A stretch of 64,000 nucleotides of DNA from Herbaspirillum sp. Sphag64 (lineage in GTDB: Bacteria > Pseudomonadota > Gammaproteobacteria > Burkholderiales > Burkholderiaceae_D), in assembly GCF_014192645.1 (NCBI RefSeq), contig NZ_JACHYE010000007.1:124001-188000 (forward strand), read 5' to 3'. The translations under genes and the position numbers were made by a program. The notes below the pieces were generated by a model, which was given only the letters and a program-made list of their open reading frames with translations, was not told where the DNA came from and searched no databases. Positions 17,454 through 25,758 of the stretch are shown here, piece after piece; the stretch's first letter is position 1, and every line of letters starts with the position of its first letter.

Positions 17454-18185
17454 TCACGAGGCATCGGCAGACTGAGATTTGATGCGGATCAGTTTGCCAT
17501 CCACCACATGCAAGCCACATTCCTTGGAGTCGGGATTTTCCCACCACCAGCGCCCGGCACGGACATCTTCACCGGGTTCGATGGCACGCGTACAGGGTGC
17601 ACAGCCAATCGACGGATAGCCTTGATCGTGGAGCGGATTGTAAGGCACCTCATGGTCGCGCAAATATTGCCAGACGTTCTCTTCCGACCAGTCCGCAAGC
17701 GGATTGAACTTGACCATGTTATGCGCCGGATCGTTTTCCTGCACATCAAGCGCTGCACGAGTGACCGATTGCGCGCGCCGCTGCCCTGTGACCCATGAAC
17801 GATTGCCTGCCAGCGCCCGGTTCAGAGGTTCGATCTTGCGGATGCGGCAGCATTCCTTGCGCGCTTCCACGCTGTCATAGAAGCCATTGAGGCCATGACT
17901 TTCCACATACTGGCTGACCGCTTCCGGCTGTGGCCGATAAGGCGTAACGTCGTAGCCATAGGTCGCCTTGATACGGTCGATCATGGCCAGTGTTTCCGGG
18001 TGCAGACGGCCAGTTTCCAGCGTGAAGATGCCAATCGGTAACTGATGACGCAAAATCAGGTCGGTCAGCACCATATCTTCGGCAGCCAGACTGGAAGCAA
18101 ACACAGCAGGGGAATACGCTGCAGCGATTTTTTCCAGCGTGGCGCGGGTACGTGCGATCAACTCGGGCAAGCTTGGTTCGGACAT
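17454..18185 (-). CDS. cysH: Adenylyl-sulfate (APS) reductase CysH
   Basis: This reductase of about 243 residues makes sulfite from activated sulfate with thiol electrons. Two cysteine pairs, ECCRIRKIEPL and GCAPCTRAI, are the [4Fe-4S] ligands typical of the APS-using type and absent from PAPS reductases. The catalytic cysteine is in the C-terminal KECGLH. The start at 18185 (MSEPSLPEL) follows AGGA; an in-frame start at 18215 would add ten residues and touch the DUF934 stop. No APS kinase is visible in the window, which fits direct use of APS. Confidence 0.93.
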   Translation of the reverse strand: MSEPSLPELIARTRATLEKIAAAYSPAVFASSLAAEDMVLTDLILRHQLPIGIFTLETGRLHPETLAMIDRIKATYGYDVTPYRPQPEAVSQYVESHGLNGFYDSVEARKECCRIRKIEPLNRALAGNRSWVTGQRRAQSVTRAALDVQENDPAHNMVKFNPLADWSEENVWQYLRDHEVPYNPLHDQGYPSIGCAPCTRAIEPGEDVRAGRWWWENPDSKECGLHVVDGKLIRIKSQSADAS

Positions 18186-18211
18186 GGTCAATTCCTGTTG
18201 ACGAGTACTGT

Positions 18212-18739
18212 TCAATCGCGCGCCGGCTGTGCTTCACGCTTGGCACGGCGGAACAACGGGTTCTTTTCGTCCCACGAAGTCTGATATTTTTCCGAAAAAT
18301 CGGTCAGGCCCTTCAGTGCATCGTGGATATTCTTGTCGGCACGTACTGCAAAGGCATTGAAGCCCACGCGCTGCATGTAGAACAACTGGTCGCGCAAGAC
18401 ATCGCCAATGGCACGCAACTCGCCGGTGTAGCCCAGGCGTGCGCGCAGGTTGTAGGCGATCGAGTAGCCACGACCGTCGGCAAACTTGGGGAAATCCACG
18501 GCGATGACCTGGAACGGCGCCAGATCATCCTTGAGGGCTTCCGGCCGGTCGTCACTGGCCAGCCACACACCCAATTGTGGGCGGGCTTGCAGCGTCGTCC
18601 GCTGCGCTTGCCAGACGTTGAGTGGCACGATGAATTTGCCTTCCGGTACCGTGACAGACTCGGCAGTTTCACCTTCAGCGAGGCGCAGTACGGTCCAGTC
18701 GTCGCTGATGACGACTTTGTCTTTGATCAGATTAGGCAC
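18212..18739 (-). CDS. DUF934 protein of the sulfite reductase operon
   Basis: This protein of about 175 residues starts at GTG (VPNLIKDKVVISDDWTVL), and the start overlaps the last codons of cysI. That overlap decides the start; an upstream frame inside cysI is a shadow. The DUF934 family is found almost always beside cysI and cysH in beta- and gammaproteobacteria and is thought to help sulfite reduction, but its biochemical role is not established. Visible blocks include IVPLNVWQAQR, VDFPKFADGRGYS, and the C-terminal NPLFRRAKRE. No cysteine pattern for metal binding is apparent. Confidence 0.85.
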   Translation of the reverse strand: MPNLIKDKVVISDDWTVLRLAEGETAESVTVPEGKFIVPLNVWQAQRTTLQARPQLGVWLASDDRPEALKDDLAPFQVIAVDFPKFADGRGYSIAYNLRARLGYTGELRAIGDVLRDQLFYMQRVGFNAFAVRADKNIHDALKGLTDFSEKYQTSWDEKNPLFRRAKREAQPARD

Positions 18740-20426
18740 AGACGTCTTCTCCAATGGCGTGATCGGCTTTGATCGGGGTGGCGTAGACGAAATCCTTGAA
18801 CGGTGCGATACCGATGCGGCGCACGGTGTCAATGAAGCGTTCGTCTTCGATGCGTTGTTGTACGTAGACTTGCAGCAGGCGGTCAATCACCGTCGGCATT
18901 TGATGTGCCGAGAACGAGGGACCGATGATCTTGCCGATGCTCGACTGATTGCCCTGAGCACCGCCCAGCGAGACCTGATACCACTCGGCACCATCCTTGT
19001 CGACGCCCAGAATGCCGATGTTGCCGACATGGTGGTGGCCGCAGGCATTGATACAACCTGAGATGTTGAGTTCGATCTCACCGATATCGTGCTGGAAGTC
19101 GATGTTGTCGAAGCGTTCGGCGATGGCTTGTGCGATTGGGATCGACTTGGCGTTGGCCAGCGAGCAGAAGTCACCACCGGGGCAGCAGATAATGTCAGTA
19201 AGCAGACCGATATTCGGGGTTGCCAGACCGTGGCTACGTGCTTCTTCCCACAAGGCGTAGAGATCGCTTTGCTTGACGTCGGCCAACACCAGATTCTGTT
19301 CGTGGGTCACGCGCAGCTCACCGAAGCTGTAACGGTCGGCCAGATCTGCCACGAAGTCGAGCTGATCAGCGGTGATGTCGCCCGGCGGTACGCCGGTCTT
19401 TTTCAACGACAGAATAGCGGCGGCGTAGCCCGGCACCTTGTGTGCCTTGACGTTGCGCTTGAGCCAGTTGGCGAAGGCCTTGTCGGTGGCTTTCTTTTGT
19501 TCAAATTCAGTATCGATTGCAGGCAGAGCGGCATAATCGGGCGCGGTGAAGTAGTGCGCGACGCGTTGCAGTTCTTCTTCGGTCAGGGTCGAAGGACCGT
19601 CTTTGATATCTTGCCACTCGGCTTCAACCTGGCGTGCAAAGTCTTCGGCACCGATTGCCTTGACCAGAATCTTGATACGCGCCTTGTACATGTTGTCGCG
19701 ACGGCCGTATTGGTTGTAGACGCGCAAAATCGCTTCCAGATACGACATCGCATGTTTCCATGGCAGGAACTCGCGGATCACGCTGCCCAGAATCGGTGTA
19801 CGTCCCATACCGCCACCAACCAGCACGCGGAAGCCGACTTCGCCAGCGTCGTTCTTGATTACGTGCAAGCCGACGTCATGGACGGCAGTCGCGGCACGGT
19901 CTTCAGCAGAGCCACTGATGGCGATCTTGAATTTGCGGGGCAGATAGGCGAATTCAGGGTGGAATGTGCTCCACTCGCGAATCAGTTCAGCATAGGGACG
20001 TGGATCCACGATTTCATCAGCGGCAACGCCAGCCAGCTCGTCCGAGGTTGTGTTACGGATGCAATTGCCAGACGTTTGAATGGCGTGCATTTCTACCGTA
20101 GCCAGTTCGGCCAGAATATCGGGAGACTCTTCCAGCTTGATCCAGTTGAACTGGATGTTCTGACGGGTCGTGAAGTGACCATAGCCACGGTCATACTTGC
20201 GCGCGATGTGGGCAAACATGCGCACCTGACGCGAAGCAAGCAGGCCGTAAGGTACGGCGATGCGCAGCATGTAGGCATGGCGCTGCAGGTACAGGCCGTT
20301 TTGCAGACGCAGGATGCGGAACTCATCCTCGATCAGTTCATCGGAGAGTCGGCGGCGTACTTGGTCTCGGTACTGTGCAACTCGCTCATTAACGATCAGG
20401 TGATCGTACTGGTCATAGCGGTACAT
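18732..20426 (-). CDS. cysI: Sulfite reductase hemoprotein (nitrite/sulfite reductase family)
   Basis: This 564-residue siroheme/[4Fe-4S] enzyme performs the six-electron reduction of sulfite to sulfide. The ferredoxin-like half-domains and siroheme signatures are present (YGHFTTRQNIQFNW; TSGNCIRNTTSDE). The cluster-ligand cysteines fall in CCPGGDFCSLANAKS and SGCINACGHHHVGNIG. Length matches the betaproteobacterial CysI. No flavoprotein subunit CysJ is visible nearby, so the electron donor is probably a ferredoxin or another protein. DUF934 overlaps its 3' end. Confidence 0.94.
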   Translation of the reverse strand: MYRYDQYDHLIVNERVAQYRDQVRRRLSDELIEDEFRILRLQNGLYLQRHAYMLRIAVPYGLLASRQVRMFAHIARKYDRGYGHFTTRQNIQFNWIKLEESPDILAELATVEMHAIQTSGNCIRNTTSDELAGVAADEIVDPRPYAELIREWSTFHPEFAYLPRKFKIAISGSAEDRAATAVHDVGLHVIKNDAGEVGFRVLVGGGMGRTPILGSVIREFLPWKHAMSYLEAILRVYNQYGRRDNMYKARIKILVKAIGAEDFARQVEAEWQDIKDGPSTLTEEELQRVAHYFTAPDYAALPAIDTEFEQKKATDKAFANWLKRNVKAHKVPGYAAAILSLKKTGVPPGDITADQLDFVADLADRYSFGELRVTHEQNLVLADVKQSDLYALWEEARSHGLATPNIGLLTDIICCPGGDFCSLANAKSIPIAQAIAERFDNIDFQHDIGEIELNISGCINACGHHHVGNIGILGVDKDGAEWYQVSLGGAQGNQSSIGKIIGPSFSAHQMPTVIDRLLQVYVQQRIEDERFIDTVRRIGIAPFKDFVYATPIKADHAIGEDVCA

Positions 20427-20483
20427 CTTATGGTCCCTGTTAACGTCTTATCGGATCTGCCAGGCAGAATCCGGATGATTGAA

Positions 20484-21257
20484 TTAAAAAACCAGCTTGA
20501 AGGCAACACTCGTCAGCGTCAGTGCCAGCAGGCCGCGCAGGAATTTCTCGGGCACGGCACGTGCTGCAAGAGAGCCAATGGTAATGCCTGGCACCGAACC
20601 CAGCAGCAGTGCGCCCAGCAAATCCCAGTTGATTGAGCCTAGCCACCAGTGACCAAACGCAGCAATCGCGGTCAGTGGTACAGCATAGGCAATATCGGTA
20701 CCGGCAATTTCAGCCGGTGACAGACGCGGATATAACAACACCAGCAGGGTTGCACCCACCGCACCAGCACCGATGGACGAAATCGTAACGAGTATCCCGA
20801 GTACCGCACCGCTCAGGATAGTGGCGTTGCGCAGTTGCTGACCTTGCAAATGCCGTTCAGGATGGGCATTGAGCCAGCGCTGTAATCTGCTTTTGAACAG
20901 CAACGCAACCACGGTTAGCAGCACTGAAATGGCAATTGAATAACGAATAATCTGGCCAATTTGCGGGCTGACAGTACCAAAGTGCTTGAGCAGCAACGTC
21001 GCCACAAGTGCCGCTGGCAGGGCACCAATGCAGAGCGGACGCACAATATCCCAACGTACCGTTCCCTTGGAGCGATGCGCCAGCGTGCCGGCGCTTTTGG
21101 TGACGGCAGCAAAGGCCAGATCTGTACCCACCGCCACACTGGGGTGAATGCCGAACAGCAAAGTCAGTAATGGTGTCATCAGCGAGCCGCCGCCGACGCC
21201 GGTCAAGCCGACCAGCAAACCAACAGCAAAACCGCTGACTACATAAGAAAGAGTCAT
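20484..21257 (-). CDS. TauE/SafE family sulfite/sulfonate transporter
   Basis: This 257-residue integral membrane protein has about eight hydrophobic segments and the internal repeat typical of TauE/SafE permeases (GLLVGLTGVGGGSLMTPLL near the start, ISSIGAGAVGATLLVLLYP in the second half). It is the first gene of the minus-strand cysteine operon, 57 bases before cysI, and divergent from cysB. A role in moving sulfate, sulfite or a related sulfur anion is inferred from this place. The direction of transport cannot be told. Confidence 0.85.
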   Translation of the reverse strand: MTLSYVVSGFAVGLLVGLTGVGGGSLMTPLLTLLFGIHPSVAVGTDLAFAAVTKSAGTLAHRSKGTVRWDIVRPLCIGALPAALVATLLLKHFGTVSPQIGQIIRYSIAISVLLTVVALLFKSRLQRWLNAHPERHLQGQQLRNATILSGAVLGILVTISSIGAGAVGATLLVLLYPRLSPAEIAGTDIAYAVPLTAIAAFGHWWLGSINWDLLGALLLGSVPGITIGSLAARAVPEKFLRGLLALTLTSVAFKLVF

Positions 21258-21418
21258 AACACCTCGTCTATAACAGGTCGAATCGTAATAAACTTAGGTT
21301 TCAAACCAAACTACATAGTATTCATTTGCTTATATGCACATTCGGTATATGCAAATGCGCTTAGCGGCGGCACACAACGGCCGTGGCGGCAACCAACACA
21401 GACATTCAGGGACGGCGC

Positions 21419-22360
21419 ATGAATCTGCATCAATTTCGTTTTGTCAGGGAGGCGGTCAGGCAAAATTACAATCTGACCGAAGCTGCCAAGGCGCTCTACA
21501 CCTCCCAACCGGGGGTATCGAAGGCCATCATTGAGCTGGAGGAAGAGCTGGGCGTGGATATCTTTACCCGCCACGGCAAGCGTATCCGCGGGCTGACTGA
21601 GCCGGGCAGGGCAGTCTTGCGTTCGGTCGAGCTAATCATGCAGGAAGTGGATGGCTTGAAGCGTATTGGCAAGGAGTTTGCGGCGCATGACAGTGGCAGT
21701 TTCACCATTGCCACCACCCACACCCAGGCGCGTTACTCCTTGCCGAAGGTGATTCAGGCATTTACCCAAAAGTATCCTAAGGTGCGCCTGTCATTGCTGC
21801 AGGGTAACCCCAAGCAGATTACCGAGATGGTACGCAATGACCAGGCCGATATCGCCATTGCCACGGAGTCGCTGGCCTCTGGTGAAGGGCTGGTCTCCCT
21901 GCCTTGTTACCAGTGGGAGCATGTGGTGGTGGTGTCACCCGAGCATCCCTTGCTGAAATCAAAGAATCTGTCGCTTGAAGAAATCGCCAGCTATCCACTG
22001 ATTACTTATGATGCTGCCTTCAGTGGTCGCAGCAAGATCGACCATGCATTCAGTCTACGCGAGCTGAAACCCGATATTGTGCTTGAAGCCATTGATGCCG
22101 ACGTCATCAAGACCTATGTCGAGCTCGGCATGGGAGTAGGCATCATTGCTGGCATGGCGTTCGATGGCGAACGTGATCGCGGTCTGCGTGCGATTCCTGC
22201 TGGTCATCTATTTGGTACCAATGTGTCACGGGTGGCGCTCAAGCAAGGCGCTTATTTGCGCAGTTATGTGTATACCTTCATTGAATTGCTGGCACCGACC
22301 TTGAATCGCAAGTTGATCGCTCAGGTCATGGAAGGCGAGAAAGATATGTACGAACTGTAA
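21419..22360 (+). CDS. cysB: LysR-type cysteine regulon activator CysB
   Basis: This 313-residue LysR regulator starts at the ATG at 21419 (MNLHQFRFVREAVRQNYNLT), the classical CysB N-terminus. The helix-turn-helix is LTEAAKALYTSQPGVSKAII. The ligand-binding domain contains TTHTQARYSLPKVI and the ETDVIKTYVELGMGVGI-like stretch (DADVIKTYVELGMG) of the CysB/Cbl group. It is divergent from the sulfate assimilation operon it is expected to activate. Known family effectors are acetylserine and sulfur compounds. Confidence 0.94.
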   Translation: MNLHQFRFVREAVRQNYNLTEAAKALYTSQPGVSKAIIELEEELGVDIFTRHGKRIRGLTEPGRAVLRSVELIMQEVDGLKRIGKEFAAHDSGSFTIATTHTQARYSLPKVIQAFTQKYPKVRLSLLQGNPKQITEMVRNDQADIAIATESLASGEGLVSLPCYQWEHVVVVSPEHPLLKSKNLSLEEIASYPLITYDAAFSGRSKIDHAFSLRELKPDIVLEAIDADVIKTYVELGMGVGIIAGMAFDGERDRGLRAIPAGHLFGTNVSRVALKQGAYLRSYVYTFIELLAPTLNRKLIAQVMEGEKDMYEL

Positions 22361-22374
22361 GGAAATCCAGAGTA

Positions 22375-23679
22375 ATGAAGCATTTGTTAATTGATTTGCA
22401 CGGCCACACATGGCGCCGCATTCGGCGACTCTGGCTGCAATACGGGATTTTATGGAGCGGCGCTGTGCTGGTGGGGCTGGTGGCGGTGTTGTATGCGCGC
22501 TTGATTGATGTTGGTTTCTCCCTGTTTGAGCACATCCGCGGAAGTCATTGGTGGTTGCCATTGCTGCTGACACCCGCCATGAGTGCCTTGTGCGTCTGGC
22601 TGACCAGGCGCTTTTTCGTTGGTGCGGAGGGCAGTGGTATTCCTCAGGTGATTGCGGCCCTCGGTGAAGAGGGGGAGTTGCGTGCGCGTCGTGCGCCAGT
22701 TCTGCTCTCGTTACGCGTGGTGGTAGGAAAGATCGGAGTATCGTTCCTCGGTATTCTCGGCGGTTTTACCATCGGTCGAGAGGGGCCAACGGTGCAGATC
22801 GGTGCCGCCCTGATGCTGGCGATGGGACGCTTTTATCCACGACCTAGCCTGATTCTGGAGAAGCGACTGATTCTCGCGGGCGCTGCAGCCGGGCTCTCGG
22901 CAGCCTTCAATACGCCACTGGCCGGTATTGTGTTTGCGATCGAAGAGTTGTCGCGCAGTTTTGAACAGCGCGCCAGCGGAGTAGTGATCACCACAGTGAT
23001 CTTCGCGGGCGTGGTCGCGCTGGGCCTGAATGGTAACTACACCTATTTTGGGACGATCCTGGCCGGTGGCGACAATTTCCGTGCGATATTGGTTGCGACC
23101 ATCGCTGGAGGCTTGCTCACGGGTGTGGCCGGAGGGCTTTTTTGCTGGCTGCTGCTCAATACGCATCGCTGGATCCCGGCTCCCCTGCGTACCCTGCGCA
23201 GTGAGCGTCCAGTCATTTTTGGCAGTTTGTGTGGCTTGCTGGTCGCCATCATCGGCGTGGCGACTGCGGGCGCCACCTTTGGCAGTGGCTATGCCCAGGC
23301 CAAAGGTTTGTTATCAGATCAGGCACAATTATCGGCGTTTTATCCATTCACCAAGATGGCTTCGATGGTTGGCTCCTACCTGCCAGGGACACCCGGGGGC
23401 ATTTTTGCCCCCTCGTTATCGATTGGTGCAGGTTTTGGCAATCTGTTGCACTTGTCGCTGACAGAAGTCTCTCTGCCGCTGCTGATCGCGTTGGCAATGG
23501 TTGGATATCTGGCGGGTGTGACGCAAGCACCGATTACATCGTTCGTGATCGTCATGGAAATGATTAACGGTCATGCGCTGGTGATTCCGTTGATGGCAAC
23601 GGCCTTGCTGGCAAGTCGGGTCTCACGCTTTTTTGCGCCGCCGTTGTATGACGCCTTGTCCGAGCGTTATCGGCATTAA
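22375..23679 (+). CDS. ClC family chloride channel/transporter
   Basis: This 434-residue ClC protein has many membrane helices. It carries the three selectivity-filter motifs GSGIPQ, GREGPTVQ and GGIFAPSL. The gating glutamate in GREGP is present, which in relatives marks H+/Cl- exchangers rather than pure channels. There are no C-terminal CBS domains. It begins 14 bases after cysB, so it may share that transcript. No functional link to sulfur metabolism is known. Confidence 0.92.
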   Translation: MKHLLIDLHGHTWRRIRRLWLQYGILWSGAVLVGLVAVLYARLIDVGFSLFEHIRGSHWWLPLLLTPAMSALCVWLTRRFFVGAEGSGIPQVIAALGEEGELRARRAPVLLSLRVVVGKIGVSFLGILGGFTIGREGPTVQIGAALMLAMGRFYPRPSLILEKRLILAGAAAGLSAAFNTPLAGIVFAIEELSRSFEQRASGVVITTVIFAGVVALGLNGNYTYFGTILAGGDNFRAILVATIAGGLLTGVAGGLFCWLLLNTHRWIPAPLRTLRSERPVIFGSLCGLLVAIIGVATAGATFGSGYAQAKGLLSDQAQLSAFYPFTKMASMVGSYLPGTPGGIFAPSLSIGAGFGNLLHLSLTEVSLPLLIALAMVGYLAGVTQAPITSFVIVMEMINGHALVIPLMATALLASRVSRFFAPPLYDALSERYRH

Positions 23680-23716
23680 GCGTCGGTGTGTGGAGAGGCG
23701 GGAAGTGAACAGGCTT

Positions 23717-23760
23717 CAGGGTTCCCGGTGCAGCATAAGTCAGCTGTACCGGGAACCCTG
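23717..23760. terminator. Long hairpin between convergent clc and cheA genes
   Basis: The arms at 23717-23734 and 23743-23760 pair over about 18 bp (core GGGTTCCCGGT / ACCGGGAACCC, one wobble) around an 8-base loop. It lies between the ends of two convergent genes. There is no clear T-run, but its stability and position argue for a bidirectional terminator. Confidence 0.65.
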
Positions 23761-23781
23761 ATTAAAGCAAATTGAAGCAGA

Positions 23782-25758
23782 TTAGACCTGAGCAACTGCG
23801 CGTGAAGAAGTACGGCAGCCTTCGAGCAGGAACGACAAGCCAACGACCAGCACCAATTCACCCTCGGCAGAACGGGCAGTACCGGTAATGCCATTGGTAT
23901 GGATCGCTGTCAGTGGTTTGATGACCAGATCGGCCGTTCCTTCCACCGCCTGCACCCCGAGAATATAAGGATGCGGTACCGCCATCACGATGCCGACCCG
24001 CTCATTGCCAGGTTCGTAACCGAGTACGCCAGCCAGTGAATGGACTGGCAATGGACGTCCCTGGTCACGCAGCACCGGAGCGCCGCCGACTTCGTCGAAC
24101 TCTTCTGGCAATTCCACCACCCGCTCTACAACTGCCATTGGCAGCGCTAAGGCAGCACCGGCGGTACGTACCAGCATGGTCGGAATGATCGACAGTTCGA
24201 TTGGCAGGCGAATCGAGAAACGGGTACCAACACCCAACGTAGAATCGATACGGATCGTACCGCGATGCTTTTCCACGGCGGTCTTGACCACATCCATACC
24301 GACGCCACGACCGGAGACGCTGGAAGCCACTTCCTTGGTCGAGAAGCCGGGCAGAAAAACTAGTTGCAAGGCTTCGTCGATGCTTTGGGCATCGTTTTCA
24401 CCAATCAATCCCTTGGCAAATGCCTTCTTGCGCAGCATATCGGGATCCATGCCCTTGCCATCATCGAAAATCTCGATCATGACGCTGCTGGCCTCTTGCC
24501 ATGCCTTGAGCGAGATGGTGGCCTTGTTCGGTTTGCCAACGGCGATGCGGTCGGTTTCGATCCCGTGATCCAGCGAGTTGCGCAACATGTGCACCAGCGG
24601 ATCGTAAAGGCTGTCGACCACGACCCGGTCGACTTCGGTTTCGGCACCGGAAATTTCCAGATCCACATCTTTGCCGAGATCCTTGGCCAGTTCCCGGACC
24701 AGTCGGGGGAATTTCTGGAACAGACGTCCGACCGGTTGCATGCGAGTCGATAAGGTGGCGCGCTGCAGCTCACTGGAGTAACGCGAGGCACGACCCAGTG
24801 TCTCTGCCAGGGTCGACATCAACGCCGCAGCGGTACCTTCGAATTTGAACTGTTGCAGCTTTTCCAGTAATACGGAAGCCTGATTGGCTGCCTGTACGGA
24901 TTCGCCAGCCACTTCCAGCAAGGCATCGAGTTTGCCTGCGTCGATACGAATGCTTTCTTCCTTGCCGCCTTGCTGATCGGTCGCACGCCGGGCAGGTACG
25001 GCACCCGGTGCGCGCGGTGCCGCAACCGCGGCTGCATCGCCGGCCTCGGGCGCGGCAGGTGCTGCTGCCGGAGCTGCTGCTGTTTGTGTTGCGGCATCGG
25101 TGACGACTGATGCTACTGCCGCTGCGACGCCAGGATTGACAGGTGCTGCAGATGCGACGCTGCTACCAGCGCCGCCGACGGCTAGATAAAGAGAATTCCA
25201 GTCAAGGTTGCCATCGCTACCCAACACGCTGGCATTGCCATCGATGACAGCAACTGTCGCTGCCGGAGCAGCTACCGGTGCGGTCACGACAGCGACCGTC
25301 GCAGCGGCAGGTGCAGCCGCTGCGGCTGCACCTGGAGCTGGAGCTGGAGCTGGAGCAGCAGGGGCTGCACCCTTGCCTTCGATTGCCTGAGTCAGAATAT
25401 CTTCCAGATCTTGAGGCATCGAAGCCAGACTCGAGGGATCGGCGCCATTGGACAACTCATTGAGCTGATCGGCCACGAAGCCGCTGGCCTGGAGGGCTGC
25501 CTCAATGGCTAATGGCGTTACCAATGCTTTGCCATTACGCAGGGCGTCGAAGAGATTCTCTGTCAGGTGACAAGCCGAAACCATTGCTGGCAAGTTCACA
25601 AACCCAGCACCGCCCTTGATGGTATGGAAAGCACGGAATACTGCGTTCAGAATTTCCAGGTCGTCAGGATGTCGTTCAAGAGTCAGCAGATGCTCTTCAA
25701 CGTTGGTCGCGAGCTCCAGTGCCTCGACGACAAAATCCTTGAGCATTTCGTCATCCAT
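23782..25758 (-). CDS. cheA: Chemotaxis sensor histidine kinase CheA
   Basis: This 658-residue CheA relays receptor signals to CheY. The N-terminal Hpt domain carries the phospho-accepting histidine in FHTIKGGAGF (H45). Residues about 130-262 are an Ala/Pro/Val-rich low-complexity linker in place of a recognisable P2 (CheY-docking) domain. Dimerisation begins at IRIDAGKLDALLEVAGE (about 270). The ATPase N-box is LRNSLDHGIE, and the G-box is FSTKEVASSVSGRGVGMDVV. A CheW-like domain ends the protein. Its ATG overlaps the cheZ stop by one base (TAATG). No cheY, cheW or receptor gene is adjacent. Confidence 0.93.
   Translation of the reverse strand: MDDEMLKDFVVEALELATNVEEHLLTLERHPDDLEILNAVFRAFHTIKGGAGFVNLPAMVSACHLTENLFDALRNGKALVTPLAIEAALQASGFVADQLNELSNGADPSSLASMPQDLEDILTQAIEGKGAAPAAPAPAPAPGAAAAAAPAAATVAVVTAPVAAPAATVAVIDGNASVLGSDGNLDWNSLYLAVGGAGSSVASAAPVNPGVAAAVASVVTDAATQTAAAPAAAPAAPEAGDAAAVAAPRAPGAVPARRATDQQGGKEESIRIDAGKLDALLEVAGESVQAANQASVLLEKLQQFKFEGTAAALMSTLAETLGRASRYSSELQRATLSTRMQPVGRLFQKFPRLVRELAKDLGKDVDLEISGAETEVDRVVVDSLYDPLVHMLRNSLDHGIETDRIAVGKPNKATISLKAWQEASSVMIEIFDDGKGMDPDMLRKKAFAKGLIGENDAQSIDEALQLVFLPGFSTKEVASSVSGRGVGMDVVKTAVEKHRGTIRIDSTLGVGTRFSIRLPIELSIIPTMLVRTAGAALALPMAVVERVVELPEEFDEVGGAPVLRDQGRPLPVHSLAGVLGYEPGNERVGIVMAVPHPYILGVQAVEGTADLVIKPLTAIHTNGITGTARSAEGELVLVVGLSFLLEGCRTSSRAVAQV
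25333..25356. repeat. Hexanucleotide repeat in the cheA linker
   Basis: Four exact tandem copies of TGGAGC encode an Ala-Pro run in the CheA linker on the minus strand. The unit is a multiple of three, so copy-number change would alter linker length without a frameshift. Confidence 0.85.

Noticed and set aside
19089-20636. 515-codon open frame on the plus strand
   Set aside because: It is wholly antisense to cysI and the permease gene, which have clear family motifs. Its translation shows no recognisable domain; it is a shadow of codon bias.
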